From JAWXBA01 sp048499805 (GTDB taxonomy: Bacteria > Gemmatimonadota > Gemmatimonadetes > Gemmatimonadales > GWC2-71-9): 64,000 nt of DNA. Below, piece by piece: positions 51,649 to 61,084 of the stretch. Below the pieces are notes generated by a model. The model saw only the letters and a list, made by a program, of their open reading frames with translations. It did no database searches and was not told where the DNA came from. Within the stretch, counting starts at the first letter, position 1. Each line of letters begins with the position of its first letter. Made by a program: the position numbers and the translations under genes. The stretch spans positions 1 through 64,000 of the forward strand of contig JASNZF010000009.1 in NCBI GenBank assembly GCA_048499805.1. The letters run 5' to 3'.

Positions 51649-52081
51649 GCTGTTCAGCGGCTTGCAGGCAGCGCTGAACACCGCTCGCAAGAGCAAGGAC
51701 AAGGACCGCACCCTGCTGCTGGGTACGGTCCTTTCTGCTGTGAAGAACCATGCCCTCGAGCTCGACCGGCCCCTCACCGACGACGATGTTCTCACGGTGC
51801 TTCAGCGCGCCGTGAAGCAACGGCGCGAGTCGGTCGAGCAGTTCACCGGGGCGGGACGCACCGACCTCGCCGACCGTGAGCTCGCGCAGATCGCGATCAT
51901 CGAGGAGTTCCTCCCCCCTCCAGCTGGCGAGGAGGAGATCCGCATCGCGGTTCGCACCGCCCGGGGCCGGGGGGCGGACCAGGTGGGCGCCCTCATGGCT
52001 GCAGTCGTTCCGCTGTTCAAGGGGAGGGCCGACGGGAAGGAGATCAACCGGATCGTGCGAGAGGAACTCCAGGCCGGATGA
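51641..52081 (+). CDS. yqeY: GatB/YqeY domain protein
   Basis: 146 aa from GTG 51641. YqeY-like helical domain: LQAALNTARKSKDKDRTLLLGTVLSAVKN and VLQRAVKQRRESVEQFTGAGRTDLADRE, then EIRIAVRTARGRGADQVGALM. The domain is the tail of GatB, implicated in tRNA binding of the amidotransferase; the free-standing protein's role is not established. It follows rpsU, a common association. Confidence 0.9.
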   Translation: MTELFSGLQAALNTARKSKDKDRTLLLGTVLSAVKNHALELDRPLTDDDVLTVLQRAVKQRRESVEQFTGAGRTDLADRELAQIAIIEEFLPPPAGEEEIRIAVRTARGRGADQVGALMAAVVPLFKGRADGKEINRIVREELQAG

Positions 52082-54534
52082 TCGCCCTGGAGCGACGTGG
52101 TTCCGAGAGCGGGGTGCAGGCGCAGCAAGGCGCCGGCACCCCGCTCCACATGGCGGCGGACCCTGCCACCCTGACCACCCTCGAGTTTGCTGCCGCCTTG
52201 GAACTGGTGGCCGGCAGGACGGCAGGTCCACTGGGTGCCGTCCGTGTCCGCGCCCGGCGCCCGGCCACCGATCCCAGCGCGATCCGGGCCGACCTTGCCC
52301 CGGTGGGGGAACTGCTCTCCCTGCTGCGTCGGCGCGAGGAGCTGACTGTGCCCCCCGTCCCCCCGCTGGCGGAAGTGCTGGGCCGCCTCCGCCTCGACGG
52401 CGCGATCCTGGACCCCGCCGACCTGCGCGCGGTGCGCCAGACCCTCGGCGCGGCGCGGTGCATCGCCGCCGAGCTGCAGCGGATCCGGGAGGACGCGCCG
52501 CGGGTCGCCGCCCTCCGGAAGGAGTTCCCTCCCCGCAGCATCGAGCGCCGGCTGGTGGAGTCGGTGGACGAGGAGAGCGGGGAACTGCTCGACACCGCCA
52601 GCCCGGAGCTCGGGGCCGCCCGGCGCGAGGTGAACGTGGCCCGCGAGCGGCTGGTCCGAAAGCTGGAAACGCTGCTCCGCGGCCTCGACGCCCAGGCGGC
52701 CCCGAGCGGCGCGGCGGTGACGATGCGCGAAGGGCGCTACGTCATCCCGGTCCGTCGGGATTCGCGCAGCCGGCCCGATGGCATCGTCCACGACGAATCG
52801 GGCAGCGCCGGGACCCTCTTCCTCGAGCCCACCGCGGCGATCCCTCTCGGCAATGCCCTCCGTGCCGCCATCGCCGATGAGCAGCGCGCGGTGCTCCAGG
52901 TGCTTCGGGAGCTGACCGGGCTGCTGCGCCCGGTCCGGACGGAGCTGGCCGATTGCCACGAGATGTGCGTTGCGATGGACGACCTCATGGCCCGGGCCGT
53001 CTACGCTCGCGATGTGGAGGGCGAGGTGCCCGAGGTCGTGGAGCCGGGTGGCCCGCTGATCCTGCGCCACGCGCGGCACCCGCTCCTGCTCGATCGCCTG
53101 CCGGTGGTGGTGCCGTTCGACCTGGCGCTGGTGGACGGGGTGCGGACCCTCCTCGTGACGGGGCCCAACACCGGCGGCAAGACGGTGATGCTCAAGGCGG
53201 TCGGTCTGGCCTCCCTTCTCGCCCAAAGCGGGGTGATTCCGCCGGTCGGGGCGGGGAGCGTCCTGCCGGTCTTCCAGCGGGCGTTTGCCGACATCGGCGA
53301 CCATCAATCGATTGCCGCCGATCTCTCCACCTTTAGCGCCCACGTGGCCCTCCTGCGCCAGGTGCTGGCGGAGGCCGATGCGGCCACCCTCGTCCTGCTC
53401 GACGAGGTCGGCAGCGGGACCGACCCGGCCGAGGGGGCGGCCCTGGCGGGCGCCTCGCTGCGGACCCTGACCGCCCGGGGCGTGCTGACCCTGGCCACCA
53501 CCCATCTCGGCGCCCTGAAGACTCTCGCCAGCCAGGTGCCGGGCATCGTCAACGGCTCGCTCCACTTCGACACCGCCACCCTGACGCCGACCTACCGCTT
53601 CCTTGCCGGGGTCCCCGGCCGCTCCTACGGGCTGGCGATCGCGCGGCGACTCGGCGTGGCGCCCGAGGTGCTGGCCGAAGCGGAGGCGGCGGTGCCACGC
53701 GCGGAGCGCGACCTCGAGGCGTTGCTCGCCGCCGCCGAGGCACGCGAGCACGAGCTGACCGCCCGGCTGGCGGTGCTCGCCGAGGCCGAGGCCGACGCGG
53801 CCGAGCGTCGCGAGCGGCTGGACGCCCGGGAGGCGGAGGTGGCCCGCCGCGATGCCGAGCTCCGGACCCGCGAGCGGGGGGCGGAGCGACAGGCGCGAGA
53901 AGCCGCACGCCAGGCCCTCCTCCAGGCCCGGTCGCGGGTCGAGGAGGCGGTGCGGATCGCTGGCATCGCGGGAGAGGCCGCCGCCCGGGATGCGCGGCGG
54001 CTCATGGAGGACGGAATCCAGGAGGAGGGCGCGGCCATCGCTGCGCTGGCCGACGAGCCGCTGCCAGCTTCCTCCGGACCGGTGACGGTGGGCGGGCGGG
54101 TTCGGACCCTGGCCGGCGCAGTGGGCTCGGTGGTCGAGATCCGCGGCGACGGCCGCCTGGTCCTGGCCGCGGGGGCAATGCGCCTGGTCGTTCCACCTGA
54201 CCAGGTCCAGGTCCTGCCCGCTGCGCCACGCGGCGAGAAGCCGCCGCCCGCCATGACCACGGCATCCGACCGCCAGGCCCCGGCGGCCCCGATGGAGATC
54301 GACCTCCGCGGCCTCCGGGTGGACGAGGCGGAGTCTGCCACCCTGGCCGCGCTCGATGCCGCGACGCTGGCAGAGCACCCGCACCTGCGCATCATCCACG
54401 GCATGGGGACCGGCGCGGTGCGGGACCGGGTCCAGCAGGTGCTGCGGGGGGACCGGCGGGTCAGCGGGTTCGCCTCCGCGCCGCGCAACCAGGGTGGCAC
54501 CGGAGTGACGATCGTGGAGTTCGGGACCCGATGA
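52078..54534 (+). CDS. mutS2: Endonuclease MutS2
   Basis: 818 aa. MutS-like core and clamp (YVIPVRRDSRSRPDGIVHDESGSAGTLFLEP), ATPase with Walker A TGPNTGGKTVMLKAVG and LVLLDEVGSGTDPAEGAALA, a long coiled coil (residues about 530-650), then the Smr endonuclease domain: EIDLRGLRVDEAE, RIIHGMGTGAVRDRVQ. No mismatch-recognition N-terminal domain is present, as usual. MutS2 suppresses recombination or splits collided ribosomes via Smr. ATG overlaps the yqeY stop. Confidence 0.95.
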   Translation: MIALERRGSESGVQAQQGAGTPLHMAADPATLTTLEFAAALELVAGRTAGPLGAVRVRARRPATDPSAIRADLAPVGELLSLLRRREELTVPPVPPLAEVLGRLRLDGAILDPADLRAVRQTLGAARCIAAELQRIREDAPRVAALRKEFPPRSIERRLVESVDEESGELLDTASPELGAARREVNVARERLVRKLETLLRGLDAQAAPSGAAVTMREGRYVIPVRRDSRSRPDGIVHDESGSAGTLFLEPTAAIPLGNALRAAIADEQRAVLQVLRELTGLLRPVRTELADCHEMCVAMDDLMARAVYARDVEGEVPEVVEPGGPLILRHARHPLLLDRLPVVVPFDLALVDGVRTLLVTGPNTGGKTVMLKAVGLASLLAQSGVIPPVGAGSVLPVFQRAFADIGDHQSIAADLSTFSAHVALLRQVLAEADAATLVLLDEVGSGTDPAEGAALAGASLRTLTARGVLTLATTHLGALKTLASQVPGIVNGSLHFDTATLTPTYRFLAGVPGRSYGLAIARRLGVAPEVLAEAEAAVPRAERDLEALLAAAEAREHELTARLAVLAEAEADAAERRERLDAREAEVARRDAELRTRERGAERQAREAARQALLQARSRVEEAVRIAGIAGEAAARDARRLMEDGIQEEGAAIAALADEPLPASSGPVTVGGRVRTLAGAVGSVVEIRGDGRLVLAAGAMRLVVPPDQVQVLPAAPRGEKPPPAMTTASDRQAPAAPMEIDLRGLRVDEAESATLAALDAATLAEHPHLRIIHGMGTGAVRDRVQQVLRGDRRVSGFASAPRNQGGTGVTIVEFGTR

Positions 54535-56345
54535 TTCCGGATGAGGTGGTCGAACAGGTGCGCGACGCCGCCGACCTCGTTGCGGTCATCGGCGAGGTCG
54601 TCTCCCTGAAGAAGATGGGGGCCGACTGGCGCGGCGCCTGCCCATTCCACGGCGGCACCCACCGGAATTTCGCCGTCGTCCCGAAGAAGGGGATGTACTA
54701 CTGCTACGTCTGCCACGAGGCCGGCGACGTCTTCAAGTGGTACATGACGCGCGCCGGGCTGGATTACCCCTCGGCGGTACGCGAGGTGGCGCGCAAGGTG
54801 GGGATTGTCATTCCCGACCGGGCCGTGCGCGAGGGCCCCGATCCGCGGGAACCGCTGTTCGCCGCCCTCTCCGCCGCCCAGCAGTGGTTCGCCCGGCAGC
54901 TGCGCGAGTCGGCCGAGGCCGAGGGAGCCCGACGCTACCTCGCGGAGCGGGAGATCCCGCTGGATCGGAGCGGGGAACTTGGCCTCGGGTATGCGCCTCG
55001 TGGCAAGGGGCTGCTCGAGGAGATGGGCCGGCTGGGAATCCCGGAGGATCGCCTCCTCGAGGCGGGGCTCTGCAAGCGCCGCGACGACGGCACGGTGATG
55101 CCGCGGTTCTGGGAGCGGCTGCTCTTTCCCATTCACGATGCCCGCGGGCGCGTGGTGGGGTTCGGCGGCCGGCTGCTCGGGCCCGGCGAGCCGAAGTACC
55201 TCAACTCACCGGAGTCCCCTGTCTACCACAAGGGGACGATGCTCTACAACCTGCACGCCGCGCGCTCCGCCATCCGGCAGGAGGGCGTGGTGCTCCTGGT
55301 GGAGGGCTACTTCGATGTGCTGCGGTTGGTGCTGGCCGGGTTCGAGCACGTCCTTGCCCCGCTCGGCACGGCGCTGACCCCCGACCAGGCAGCGCTGATC
55401 AGGCGGCTCGCGCCCTCGGCGGTGCTCCTGTACGACAGTGACTCTGCCGGGCTGCGCGCGACCTTCCGCGCAGGCGACGAGCTGTTGCGCCATGGCGTCC
55501 GGGTCCGGGTGGCGACGATGCCCGAGGGTGAGGATCCCGATTCCCTGGTGCGCGAGGGCGGGCCGGAGGCGCTGGCCCCCCTGCTCAAGGACGCGATCGA
55601 CATCCTGGAGCGGAAGATCCAGCTCCTGGACCGCCGCGGCTGGTTCGAGGGGGTGGAGCACCGCCGGGATGCGCTCGACAAGTTGCTGCCCACCCTCCGG
55701 GCCACCACCGATCCGATCACCCGGGATCTCTACATCGGGGTTGTGGCCGAGCGGGTGGGGGTCTCGCGTGAGGTGCTGGAGGGCGAACTGCGGGCCCGCC
55801 CCGCCTCCCCGGAACCCGTCACCCGGCCCTCGGCGCCGCCCCGCCCGCCGCGTCCCGAGGAGACCCCGCGGCGCCGCTCGGTGCCGGGCGCCCGCATGGA
55901 AGCGATGCTGCTCCGGGCGATCTGTGCCGATCCAACCTGGCTCGATCGAGCCCGCACCCAGCTGGCGCCGGATCGATTGGAGGTGCCTGCCTACCGGGCG
56001 ATCTACGTCGCCCTGCTGGAGGCCGACCGGGCCAACCCCATCGCGGGCCTGGTCGACCGCCTCGCTCCGGAGTACCGCGATGCGTGGGCCCGGCTGGTCG
56101 AGTCGAGCGAGAAGGCGGAGGGCTATCGCTGGGATGCGGAGTTTGCCGCGGCGGCGCAGGCCCTCGATGAGCGGGCGCTGGAGCGGGAGATCGCGGCCAT
56201 CCGCGATCCCGCCGAGCGGGCCCGCCGCTACCGGGAACTCTCTGCGCCCGCCCAGGCGCGTCGATGGTACAAGAAGCCGGCGGAGCAGCCGCGCCGCCCA
56301 ACCAACGCCCGCGATCCGCGGGCCGAATCCCCGCAGGAGGAATGA
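54531..56345 (+). CDS. dnaG: DNA primase DnaG
   Basis: 604 aa. N-terminal zinc site with C37-P-F-H40 and C58-Y-V-C61, the RNA polymerase core with LGLGYAPRGKGLLEEM and FGGRLLGPGEPKYLNSPESPVYHKG, TOPRIM motifs LVEGYFDVLRL and LYDSDSAGLRA, and a C-terminal helicase-interaction region. The second zinc-loop segment is HGGTHRNF rather than the common HNEKTPSF, which departs from consensus but keeps the ligands. It primes lagging-strand synthesis. ATGA overlap with mutS2. Confidence 0.95.
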   Translation: MIPDEVVEQVRDAADLVAVIGEVVSLKKMGADWRGACPFHGGTHRNFAVVPKKGMYYCYVCHEAGDVFKWYMTRAGLDYPSAVREVARKVGIVIPDRAVREGPDPREPLFAALSAAQQWFARQLRESAEAEGARRYLAEREIPLDRSGELGLGYAPRGKGLLEEMGRLGIPEDRLLEAGLCKRRDDGTVMPRFWERLLFPIHDARGRVVGFGGRLLGPGEPKYLNSPESPVYHKGTMLYNLHAARSAIRQEGVVLLVEGYFDVLRLVLAGFEHVLAPLGTALTPDQAALIRRLAPSAVLLYDSDSAGLRATFRAGDELLRHGVRVRVATMPEGEDPDSLVREGGPEALAPLLKDAIDILERKIQLLDRRGWFEGVEHRRDALDKLLPTLRATTDPITRDLYIGVVAERVGVSREVLEGELRARPASPEPVTRPSAPPRPPRPEETPRRRSVPGARMEAMLLRAICADPTWLDRARTQLAPDRLEVPAYRAIYVALLEADRANPIAGLVDRLAPEYRDAWARLVESSEKAEGYRWDAEFAAAAQALDERALEREIAAIRDPAERARRYRELSAPAQARRWYKKPAEQPRRPTNARDPRAESPQEE

Positions 56346-56351
56346 AAGCGC

Positions 56352-57068
56352 ATGAATGCCGACCTGGAAAAGCTGCTGGACTTGCAGGGCAAGGACGAAC
56401 AACTCCTTGACGTCGATCTTCGGCTCGCCGCCCTCGGTGACGAGGGGGCGGAGCTGGATGCCGCGGTGACCCGCCTGACCGGTGAGATGGAGGCGGCCCG
56501 TCGCTCCCTCGCCGACCTGGGCAAGCGCCAGCGCGAGCTGGAAGTGCGCATCGAGGGATACCGCACCCTGCAGGAGCGCCGGCGCACCCGCATGGAGCAG
56601 GTTCGCGGGGCCCGGGAGGCGCAGGCGCTGATGACCGAGATGGACATGGCCCGCGCGGTGCTCCTCAAGGAGGAGGGCGAATGGCTCAAGCGCGCCGAGC
56701 AGGTCCAGGGGCTCGAGGCCCGGATCGCGGAAGGTGAGGCGGCGCTCGAGGCGCTCCAGGCCGAGCAGGCCGAGGCCCGGGCCGACCTGGCGGCGCGCGA
56801 GACGACGCTGCAGGCCGAGCGTGCCGAGGCACTCGCGGCCCGCGAGGCCAGTGCGGCCCAGCTGGAGAAGGCCTTGCGGATGCGCTACGATCGGCTCCGG
56901 TCCAATCGTGAAGGGGCGGTGGTCGTGGCGGTCGCCGGGGTGGCCTGCGGCGCCTGCTTCACCGCCGTGCCGATGAGCCGCCGCAGCCAGCTCCGCACCG
57001 GGCTGCTGGTGGAGGGGTGCGAGGCATGCGGTGTCATCCTCTACGCTGAGGAGATGGTCGCCGGGTGA
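56352..57068 (+). CDS. Coiled-coil zinc-ribbon protein (COG1579-like)
   Basis: 238 aa. Residues about 1-180 form a long antiparallel coiled coil (LEKLLDLQGKDEQLLDVDLRLAAL, GEAALEALQAEQAEARADLA), ending in a C4 zinc ribbon (VACGACFTAVPMS and VEGCEACGVILY). This family (zf-RING_7) occurs in many bacteria; some members bind DNA or RNA or bridge helicases. The gap to dnaG is 6 bp, with GGAGGA before the ATG. GTGA overlap with recJ. Confidence 0.85.
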   Translation: MNADLEKLLDLQGKDEQLLDVDLRLAALGDEGAELDAAVTRLTGEMEAARRSLADLGKRQRELEVRIEGYRTLQERRRTRMEQVRGAREAQALMTEMDMARAVLLKEEGEWLKRAEQVQGLEARIAEGEAALEALQAEQAEARADLAARETTLQAERAEALAAREASAAQLEKALRMRYDRLRSNREGAVVVAVAGVACGACFTAVPMSRRSQLRTGLLVEGCEACGVILYAEEMVAG

Positions 57069-58795
57069 CGGCGCTGGTGCCTCCCCGGTGGCTGCTCGAG
57101 CAGCCGCCGGACCCCGTGGCGGTGGAGCGGCTCGCGCGTGAGCTGCAACTCTCCCCGGTGCTCGCCGCGCTGCTGCTGCAGCGCGGGCACCACGATGCCG
57201 CCTCGGCCCGCGAATTCCTGCGCCCGGAACTCGAGGGACTCCCCGACCCGATGGCGCTGGCCGGGATGGCGGAGGCGGTCGCCGCGATCGGCACGGCGGT
57301 GCAGGAGGGACGGACCATCCTCATTCACGGCGACTACGACGTCGACGGCCAGTGCGCCACGACGCTGCTGACCCGGACCCTGTGGCAGGCGGGTGCGAAG
57401 GTCGAACCCTTCGTCCCCCACCGGATGCGCGATGGCTATGACTTCGGGCCGGCCGGTCTGGCGCGCGCCCGTGCCGTCGGTGCATCCCTCATCCTCACCT
57501 GCGACTGTGGCATCACCGCTGTGGAGACCGTCGCCGCGGCGGCCGCAGCCGGGATCGAGGTGGTGGTCACCGACCACCACCTTCCGGGACCGGCACTGCC
57601 GGCCGCCCGTGCGGTCGTTGATCCCCAGCAGCCCGGCGACAGCTCCGGGCTCCAGATGCTCTGCGGCACCGGGATTGCGTTCCAGTTGTGCCGTGCACTG
57701 GTCCCGGTGCTGGGATTGCCGGCGGCCTTGCCGATGCACCTGCTCGACCTGGTGGCGCTGGCCACCGTGGCCGACGTCGTCCCCCTCACCGGTCCCAATC
57801 GGGTCATCGTGCGCCACGGGCTGCGGCTGCTCGGCCGGACCCGCTGGGTCGGGCTCCAGGCCCTCCTGGAATCGAGTGGCCTCGCGGGCAAGGAACTGCG
57901 CGCGGGGCAGGTGGGCTTCATCCTGGCTCCCCGGCTGAATGCGATCGGTCGGCTCGGTGATGCGATGGAGGGAGTGCGGCTCCTGCTCACCGATGACCCC
58001 GCCGAGGGACAGGCGCTGGCCCGGGAACTGGAGCGGACCAACGCCGAGCGGCAGACCCTCGATCAGCGGATCCTCGAGGAGGCGTTGGCGCAGGCCGAGC
58101 GCGAGGCGGCGGTGGAGGGCCACGCCGCGTTGGTGCTGGCGGGGCAGGGATGGCACCCTGGGGTCGTGGGGATCGTCGCCTCGCGCGTGGTGGAGCGCTG
58201 GGGGCGGCCCGCCATCCTGATCGGGCTCGAGGGCGAGATCGGCCGCGGCTCGGGGCGGAGCATCTCGCGCTATGACCTCCACGCCGGCCTGGTGCAGTGC
58301 GGGGACCTGCTCGAACGGTTCGGCGGACACCACATGGCCGCCGGCCTCACGATCCGGCGCGCCAACATCGAGCCCTTCCGGGAGCGGTTCCGGGCGGTGG
58401 CAGCGGCCAGCCTCTCCCCGGCCGACCTCGGTCCGGAGCAGCGGGTCGACCTCGAGATCGACCTCGGCGGCGCAACCGACGACCTCGAGCGACTGGTGCG
58501 CCACCTCGAGCCCTGCGGCATGGGCAACCCGGCACCGGTCTTCGGCGTGCGCGGGGCGCGGTTCGGCGAGTGGCAGACGGTTGGCGCCAACCACCTGAAG
58601 GGCAACCTGCGGCAGGGCGCCCATTATCTTCCGGCCATCGGGTTCCAGATGGCCGACCGCGCCCGGGAGTGGGTGGGGCAGGGGCCGGTGGATGCCGCGT
58701 TCCGGCTGGAGCGCAATGAGTTCCGCGGGACCAGCACGCTGCAGGCTCGACTGATGGCGCTGGCGCCCCATGCGGCGAGCGGACCGCCTGGGTGA
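57065..58795 (+). CDS. recJ: Single-stranded-DNA-specific exonuclease RecJ
   Basis: 576 aa. DHH motifs: HGDYDVDGQCATTLL (motif I), LILTCDCGIT (II), VVVTDHHLPG with the D-H-H triad (III), plus the DHHA1 domain AGQGWHPGVVGIVASRV, GSGRSISRYDLHAGL and HHMAAGLTI. RecJ is a 5'-3' ssDNA exonuclease in recombination and repair. Near-normal length for the family. Starts at GTG 57065 over the preceding stop; overlaps rsmD. Confidence 0.95.
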   Translation: MTALVPPRWLLEQPPDPVAVERLARELQLSPVLAALLLQRGHHDAASAREFLRPELEGLPDPMALAGMAEAVAAIGTAVQEGRTILIHGDYDVDGQCATTLLTRTLWQAGAKVEPFVPHRMRDGYDFGPAGLARARAVGASLILTCDCGITAVETVAAAAAAGIEVVVTDHHLPGPALPAARAVVDPQQPGDSSGLQMLCGTGIAFQLCRALVPVLGLPAALPMHLLDLVALATVADVVPLTGPNRVIVRHGLRLLGRTRWVGLQALLESSGLAGKELRAGQVGFILAPRLNAIGRLGDAMEGVRLLLTDDPAEGQALARELERTNAERQTLDQRILEEALAQAEREAAVEGHAALVLAGQGWHPGVVGIVASRVVERWGRPAILIGLEGEIGRGSGRSISRYDLHAGLVQCGDLLERFGGHHMAAGLTIRRANIEPFRERFRAVAAASLSPADLGPEQRVDLEIDLGGATDDLERLVRHLEPCGMGNPAPVFGVRGARFGEWQTVGANHLKGNLRQGAHYLPAIGFQMADRAREWVGQGPVDAAFRLERNEFRGTSTLQARLMALAPHAASGPPG

Positions 58796-59310
58796 TGCGG
58801 ATTACGGGGGGGATGTGGCGGGGGCGGCGCCTGGTGCGACCCGACGACCCGCGAGTGCGGCCCACGGGAGAGCGCGTCCGCGAGGCGTGGATGAGTCTGG
58901 TCGGCCCCGCGCTGCCCGGTGCGACGGTGCTCGACCTCTTTGCGGGATCGGGTGCCCTGGGGCTCGAGGCCTTGTCCCGGGGCGCCGCCGCGGTGACCTT
59001 CGTCGAGATCGGCTCCCCGTCCCTGGCTGCCCTCCGCGCCAACCTCCTGGCCCTCGGCAACCCGGAGGGGACCACCGTGCGGCGGGTCGATGCCCGCCGC
59101 CTCGTGGAAAAGCTGGAGCCGGGGGAGTTCGACCTGGTCTTTGCGGATCCCCCGTGGACCGTACCCCACGCCGCCGCCCTCGTGGCGCGGTTCGAGGCGG
59201 TTCCCTTTGCCAGGATCCTGGTGGTGGAGCATCCGGCCACCCTCGTGCTGCCGGGTCACGAGACCCGGCGCTATGGCGACACCGCCCTCACGCTCTGCAG
59301 GGCTCCATGA
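58792..59310 (+). CDS. rsmD: 16S rRNA (guanine-966-N2)-methyltransferase
   Basis: 172 aa. GMWRGRRL, PTGERVREAWMSLVG, DLFAGSGALGLEALSRGAAAVTFVE and FDLVFADPPW (the DPPY-type catalytic motif, here DPPW) identify RsmD. The last motif's Trp for Tyr is seen in some members. It methylates G966. Start GTG 58792 or ATG 58795. Overlaps recJ and coaD. Confidence 0.9.
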   Translation: MMRITGGMWRGRRLVRPDDPRVRPTGERVREAWMSLVGPALPGATVLDLFAGSGALGLEALSRGAAAVTFVEIGSPSLAALRANLLALGNPEGTTVRRVDARRLVEKLEPGEFDLVFADPPWTVPHAAALVARFEAVPFARILVVEHPATLVLPGHETRRYGDTALTLCRAP

Positions 59311-59789
59311 CACGCATCGGCATCTATCCCGGCTCGTTCGACCCGCCGACCCGGGGACACGAAAGCCTGATTCGGCGCAGCAGCGCGGTCTGCGATGCGC
59401 TGATCGTGGCGGTCGCGGCCCACCCCAGCAAGACGCCACTCTTCACGGTGGACGAGCGGATCGATCTGCTGCGCGCGGTCGTCGGCGACCTGCCGTTCGT
59501 GCGATTCGTGGCGGTGGAGGGGTTGCTGGCTGAGGTGGCGCAGCGCGAGGGGGCGACGGTGATCCTGCGGGGACTTCGCGTGGCGGGGGATTTCGAGTAC
59601 GAGCTCCAGATGGCGCACATGAACCGGCAGCTGCATCCCGGGGGAGAGACGGTGTTCATGGCGCCGGCGGCCGACCAGGGGTGGATCAGTTCCAGCCTGG
59701 TGCGCGAGGTGGCCCGCCACGGTGGGGATGTCTCCCGTCTGGTGCACCCTGCGGTGGTCGCCGCGCTGCAGGCCCGATTCGCCCGGTGA
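59307..59789 (+). CDS. coaD: Phosphopantetheine adenylyltransferase
   Basis: 160 aa. YPGSFDPPTRGHESLIRRSS carries the (T/H)xGH nucleotidyltransferase motif, and ISSSLVRE corresponds to ISSTxxR. Other family stretches (RGLRVAGDFEYELQMAHMNRQL) are present. It makes dephospho-CoA. ATGA overlap with rsmD and GTGA overlap with the acetyltransferase. The rsmD-coaD order is common. Confidence 0.96.
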   Translation: MTRIGIYPGSFDPPTRGHESLIRRSSAVCDALIVAVAAHPSKTPLFTVDERIDLLRAVVGDLPFVRFVAVEGLLAEVAQREGATVILRGLRVAGDFEYELQMAHMNRQLHPGGETVFMAPAADQGWISSSLVREVARHGGDVSRLVHPAVVAALQARFAR

Positions 59790-60736
59790 GCTTCCGCACC
59801 GAGCTGCTCGAACGCGCCTCGACCCGGCAGGCCACCGTCCTCCTCCCGGAGGCCCAGGATCCCAGGGTGCGGGAGGCCGCGGAACGGTTGGCGGCGGAAA
59901 GAATCGCGCGCCCGGTCCTGATCGGACCCGGAGGGCTCGATCCGGCACGGGACGATCGGCTGCCGGCGGTGGCCGAGCTCCTGCGCAGCCGCCGTCCGGG
60001 GGCGGTCCGCGATGGCGTCCACGCCCTTGACCTGGCCGCCGAGCCGCTCCGGTTCGCCGCCGGCCTCCTGGCACTCGGTCATGCGGACGGCTGCGTGGCC
60101 GGCGCAACCCACTCCACCGCCGAGGTCCTCCGGGCCGCGCTCTGGGCGGTCGGCACCACCGAGACGGCGCCCCTGGTCAGTTCCGCCTTCTACATGACCC
60201 TGGTGGACCAGCGGGTCCTGACCTTCGCCGACTGCGCCGTGGTCCCCGAGCCCGATCCCCGGCAGCTGGCCTGGATCGCCCTCGCGGCGGCGCGGGACCG
60301 GGTCCGGCTGGTCGGGGATGCACCCCGCGTCGCCTTCCTCAGCTACAGCACCCGGGGGAGCGCGGAGGGACCGTCGGTTGCGCGGGTCCGGGCCGCGGTC
60401 GAATATTTCCGGGAGCTGGCGCCCGCGATCCCCGCCGATGGCGAACTCCAGCTCGATGCCGCCCTGGTGCCCGACGTGGCCGACCGGAAGGCGCCCGGTT
60501 CTGCGCTCGGCGGCTCCGCCAATGTCCTGGTCTTTCCCAACCTGGATGCCGGCAACATTGGCTACAAGCTGGTCCAGCGCCTTGCCGGGGCGGTCGCCCT
60601 CGGGCCGGTGCTCCAGGGGCTGGCCCGGCCCATGTCCGATGTGTCGCGCGGGGCCACGGCGACCGATATCGTGGAAGTGACCGCCCTGGTGGCCCTGCAG
60701 GGCACCGAACTTGACTCCCGACCGGAGGCAGCATGA
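59786..60736 (+). CDS. pta: Phosphate acetyl/butyryltransferase
   Basis: 316 aa from GTG 59786. Phosphotransacetylase fold: TVLLPEAQDPRVREAAERLAAE, GLLALGHADGCVAGATHSTAEVLRAAL, ALGGSANVLVFPNLDAGNIGYKLVQRLAGA and the closing GPVLQGLARPMSDVSRGA. It interconverts acyl-CoA and acyl phosphate; acetate versus butyrate preference is not readable. Overlaps coaD and the STAS gene. Confidence 0.9.
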   Translation: MSFRTELLERASTRQATVLLPEAQDPRVREAAERLAAERIARPVLIGPGGLDPARDDRLPAVAELLRSRRPGAVRDGVHALDLAAEPLRFAAGLLALGHADGCVAGATHSTAEVLRAALWAVGTTETAPLVSSAFYMTLVDQRVLTFADCAVVPEPDPRQLAWIALAAARDRVRLVGDAPRVAFLSYSTRGSAEGPSVARVRAAVEYFRELAPAIPADGELQLDAALVPDVADRKAPGSALGGSANVLVFPNLDAGNIGYKLVQRLAGAVALGPVLQGLARPMSDVSRGATATDIVEVTALVALQGTELDSRPEAA

Positions 60737-61068
60737 GTGTGACCGCAACCACCAACGACCAGGGTGTCGTCCACGTCGTGGTGGAGGGCCAACTGATCGT
60801 CGGGAACCGCCAGGAGCTGAAGAACCTCGTCCATGAAGCCCTCGACCGGGGCGATCGCAAGTTCGTGATCGACTGCACCCGGACGGGATACATCGATTCG
60901 TCCGGCCTCGGGGCCCTGGTGTCAATGTCCCGCAAGGTGCGCGAGACCGGGGGAGAACTCCGGCTGGCGGGGCTCAACGAGGATCTCCGGGCCCTCTTCG
61001 AGTTGACCAAGCTCGACACCCTGTTCCGGATCGTCGACACCCCGGACCAGGCGCTGGCGGGCTTCTAG
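60733..61068 (+). CDS. Anti-sigma factor antagonist (STAS domain)
   Basis: 111 aa. STAS fold with VVEGQLIVGNRQELKNLV and DCTRTGYIDSSGLGALV, where the Ser of D-S-S-G-L-G is the phosphorylation site. It binds an anti-sigma kinase to free a sigma factor (RsbV/SpoIIAA role). It is followed by a kinase and a PP2C phosphatase, completing a partner-switching set. No sigma factor gene is adjacent. ATGA overlap with pta. Confidence 0.9.
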   Translation: MSVTATTNDQGVVHVVVEGQLIVGNRQELKNLVHEALDRGDRKFVIDCTRTGYIDSSGLGALVSMSRKVRETGGELRLAGLNEDLRALFELTKLDTLFRIVDTPDQALAGF

Positions 61069-61084
61069 CCCACGCGAGGCCATC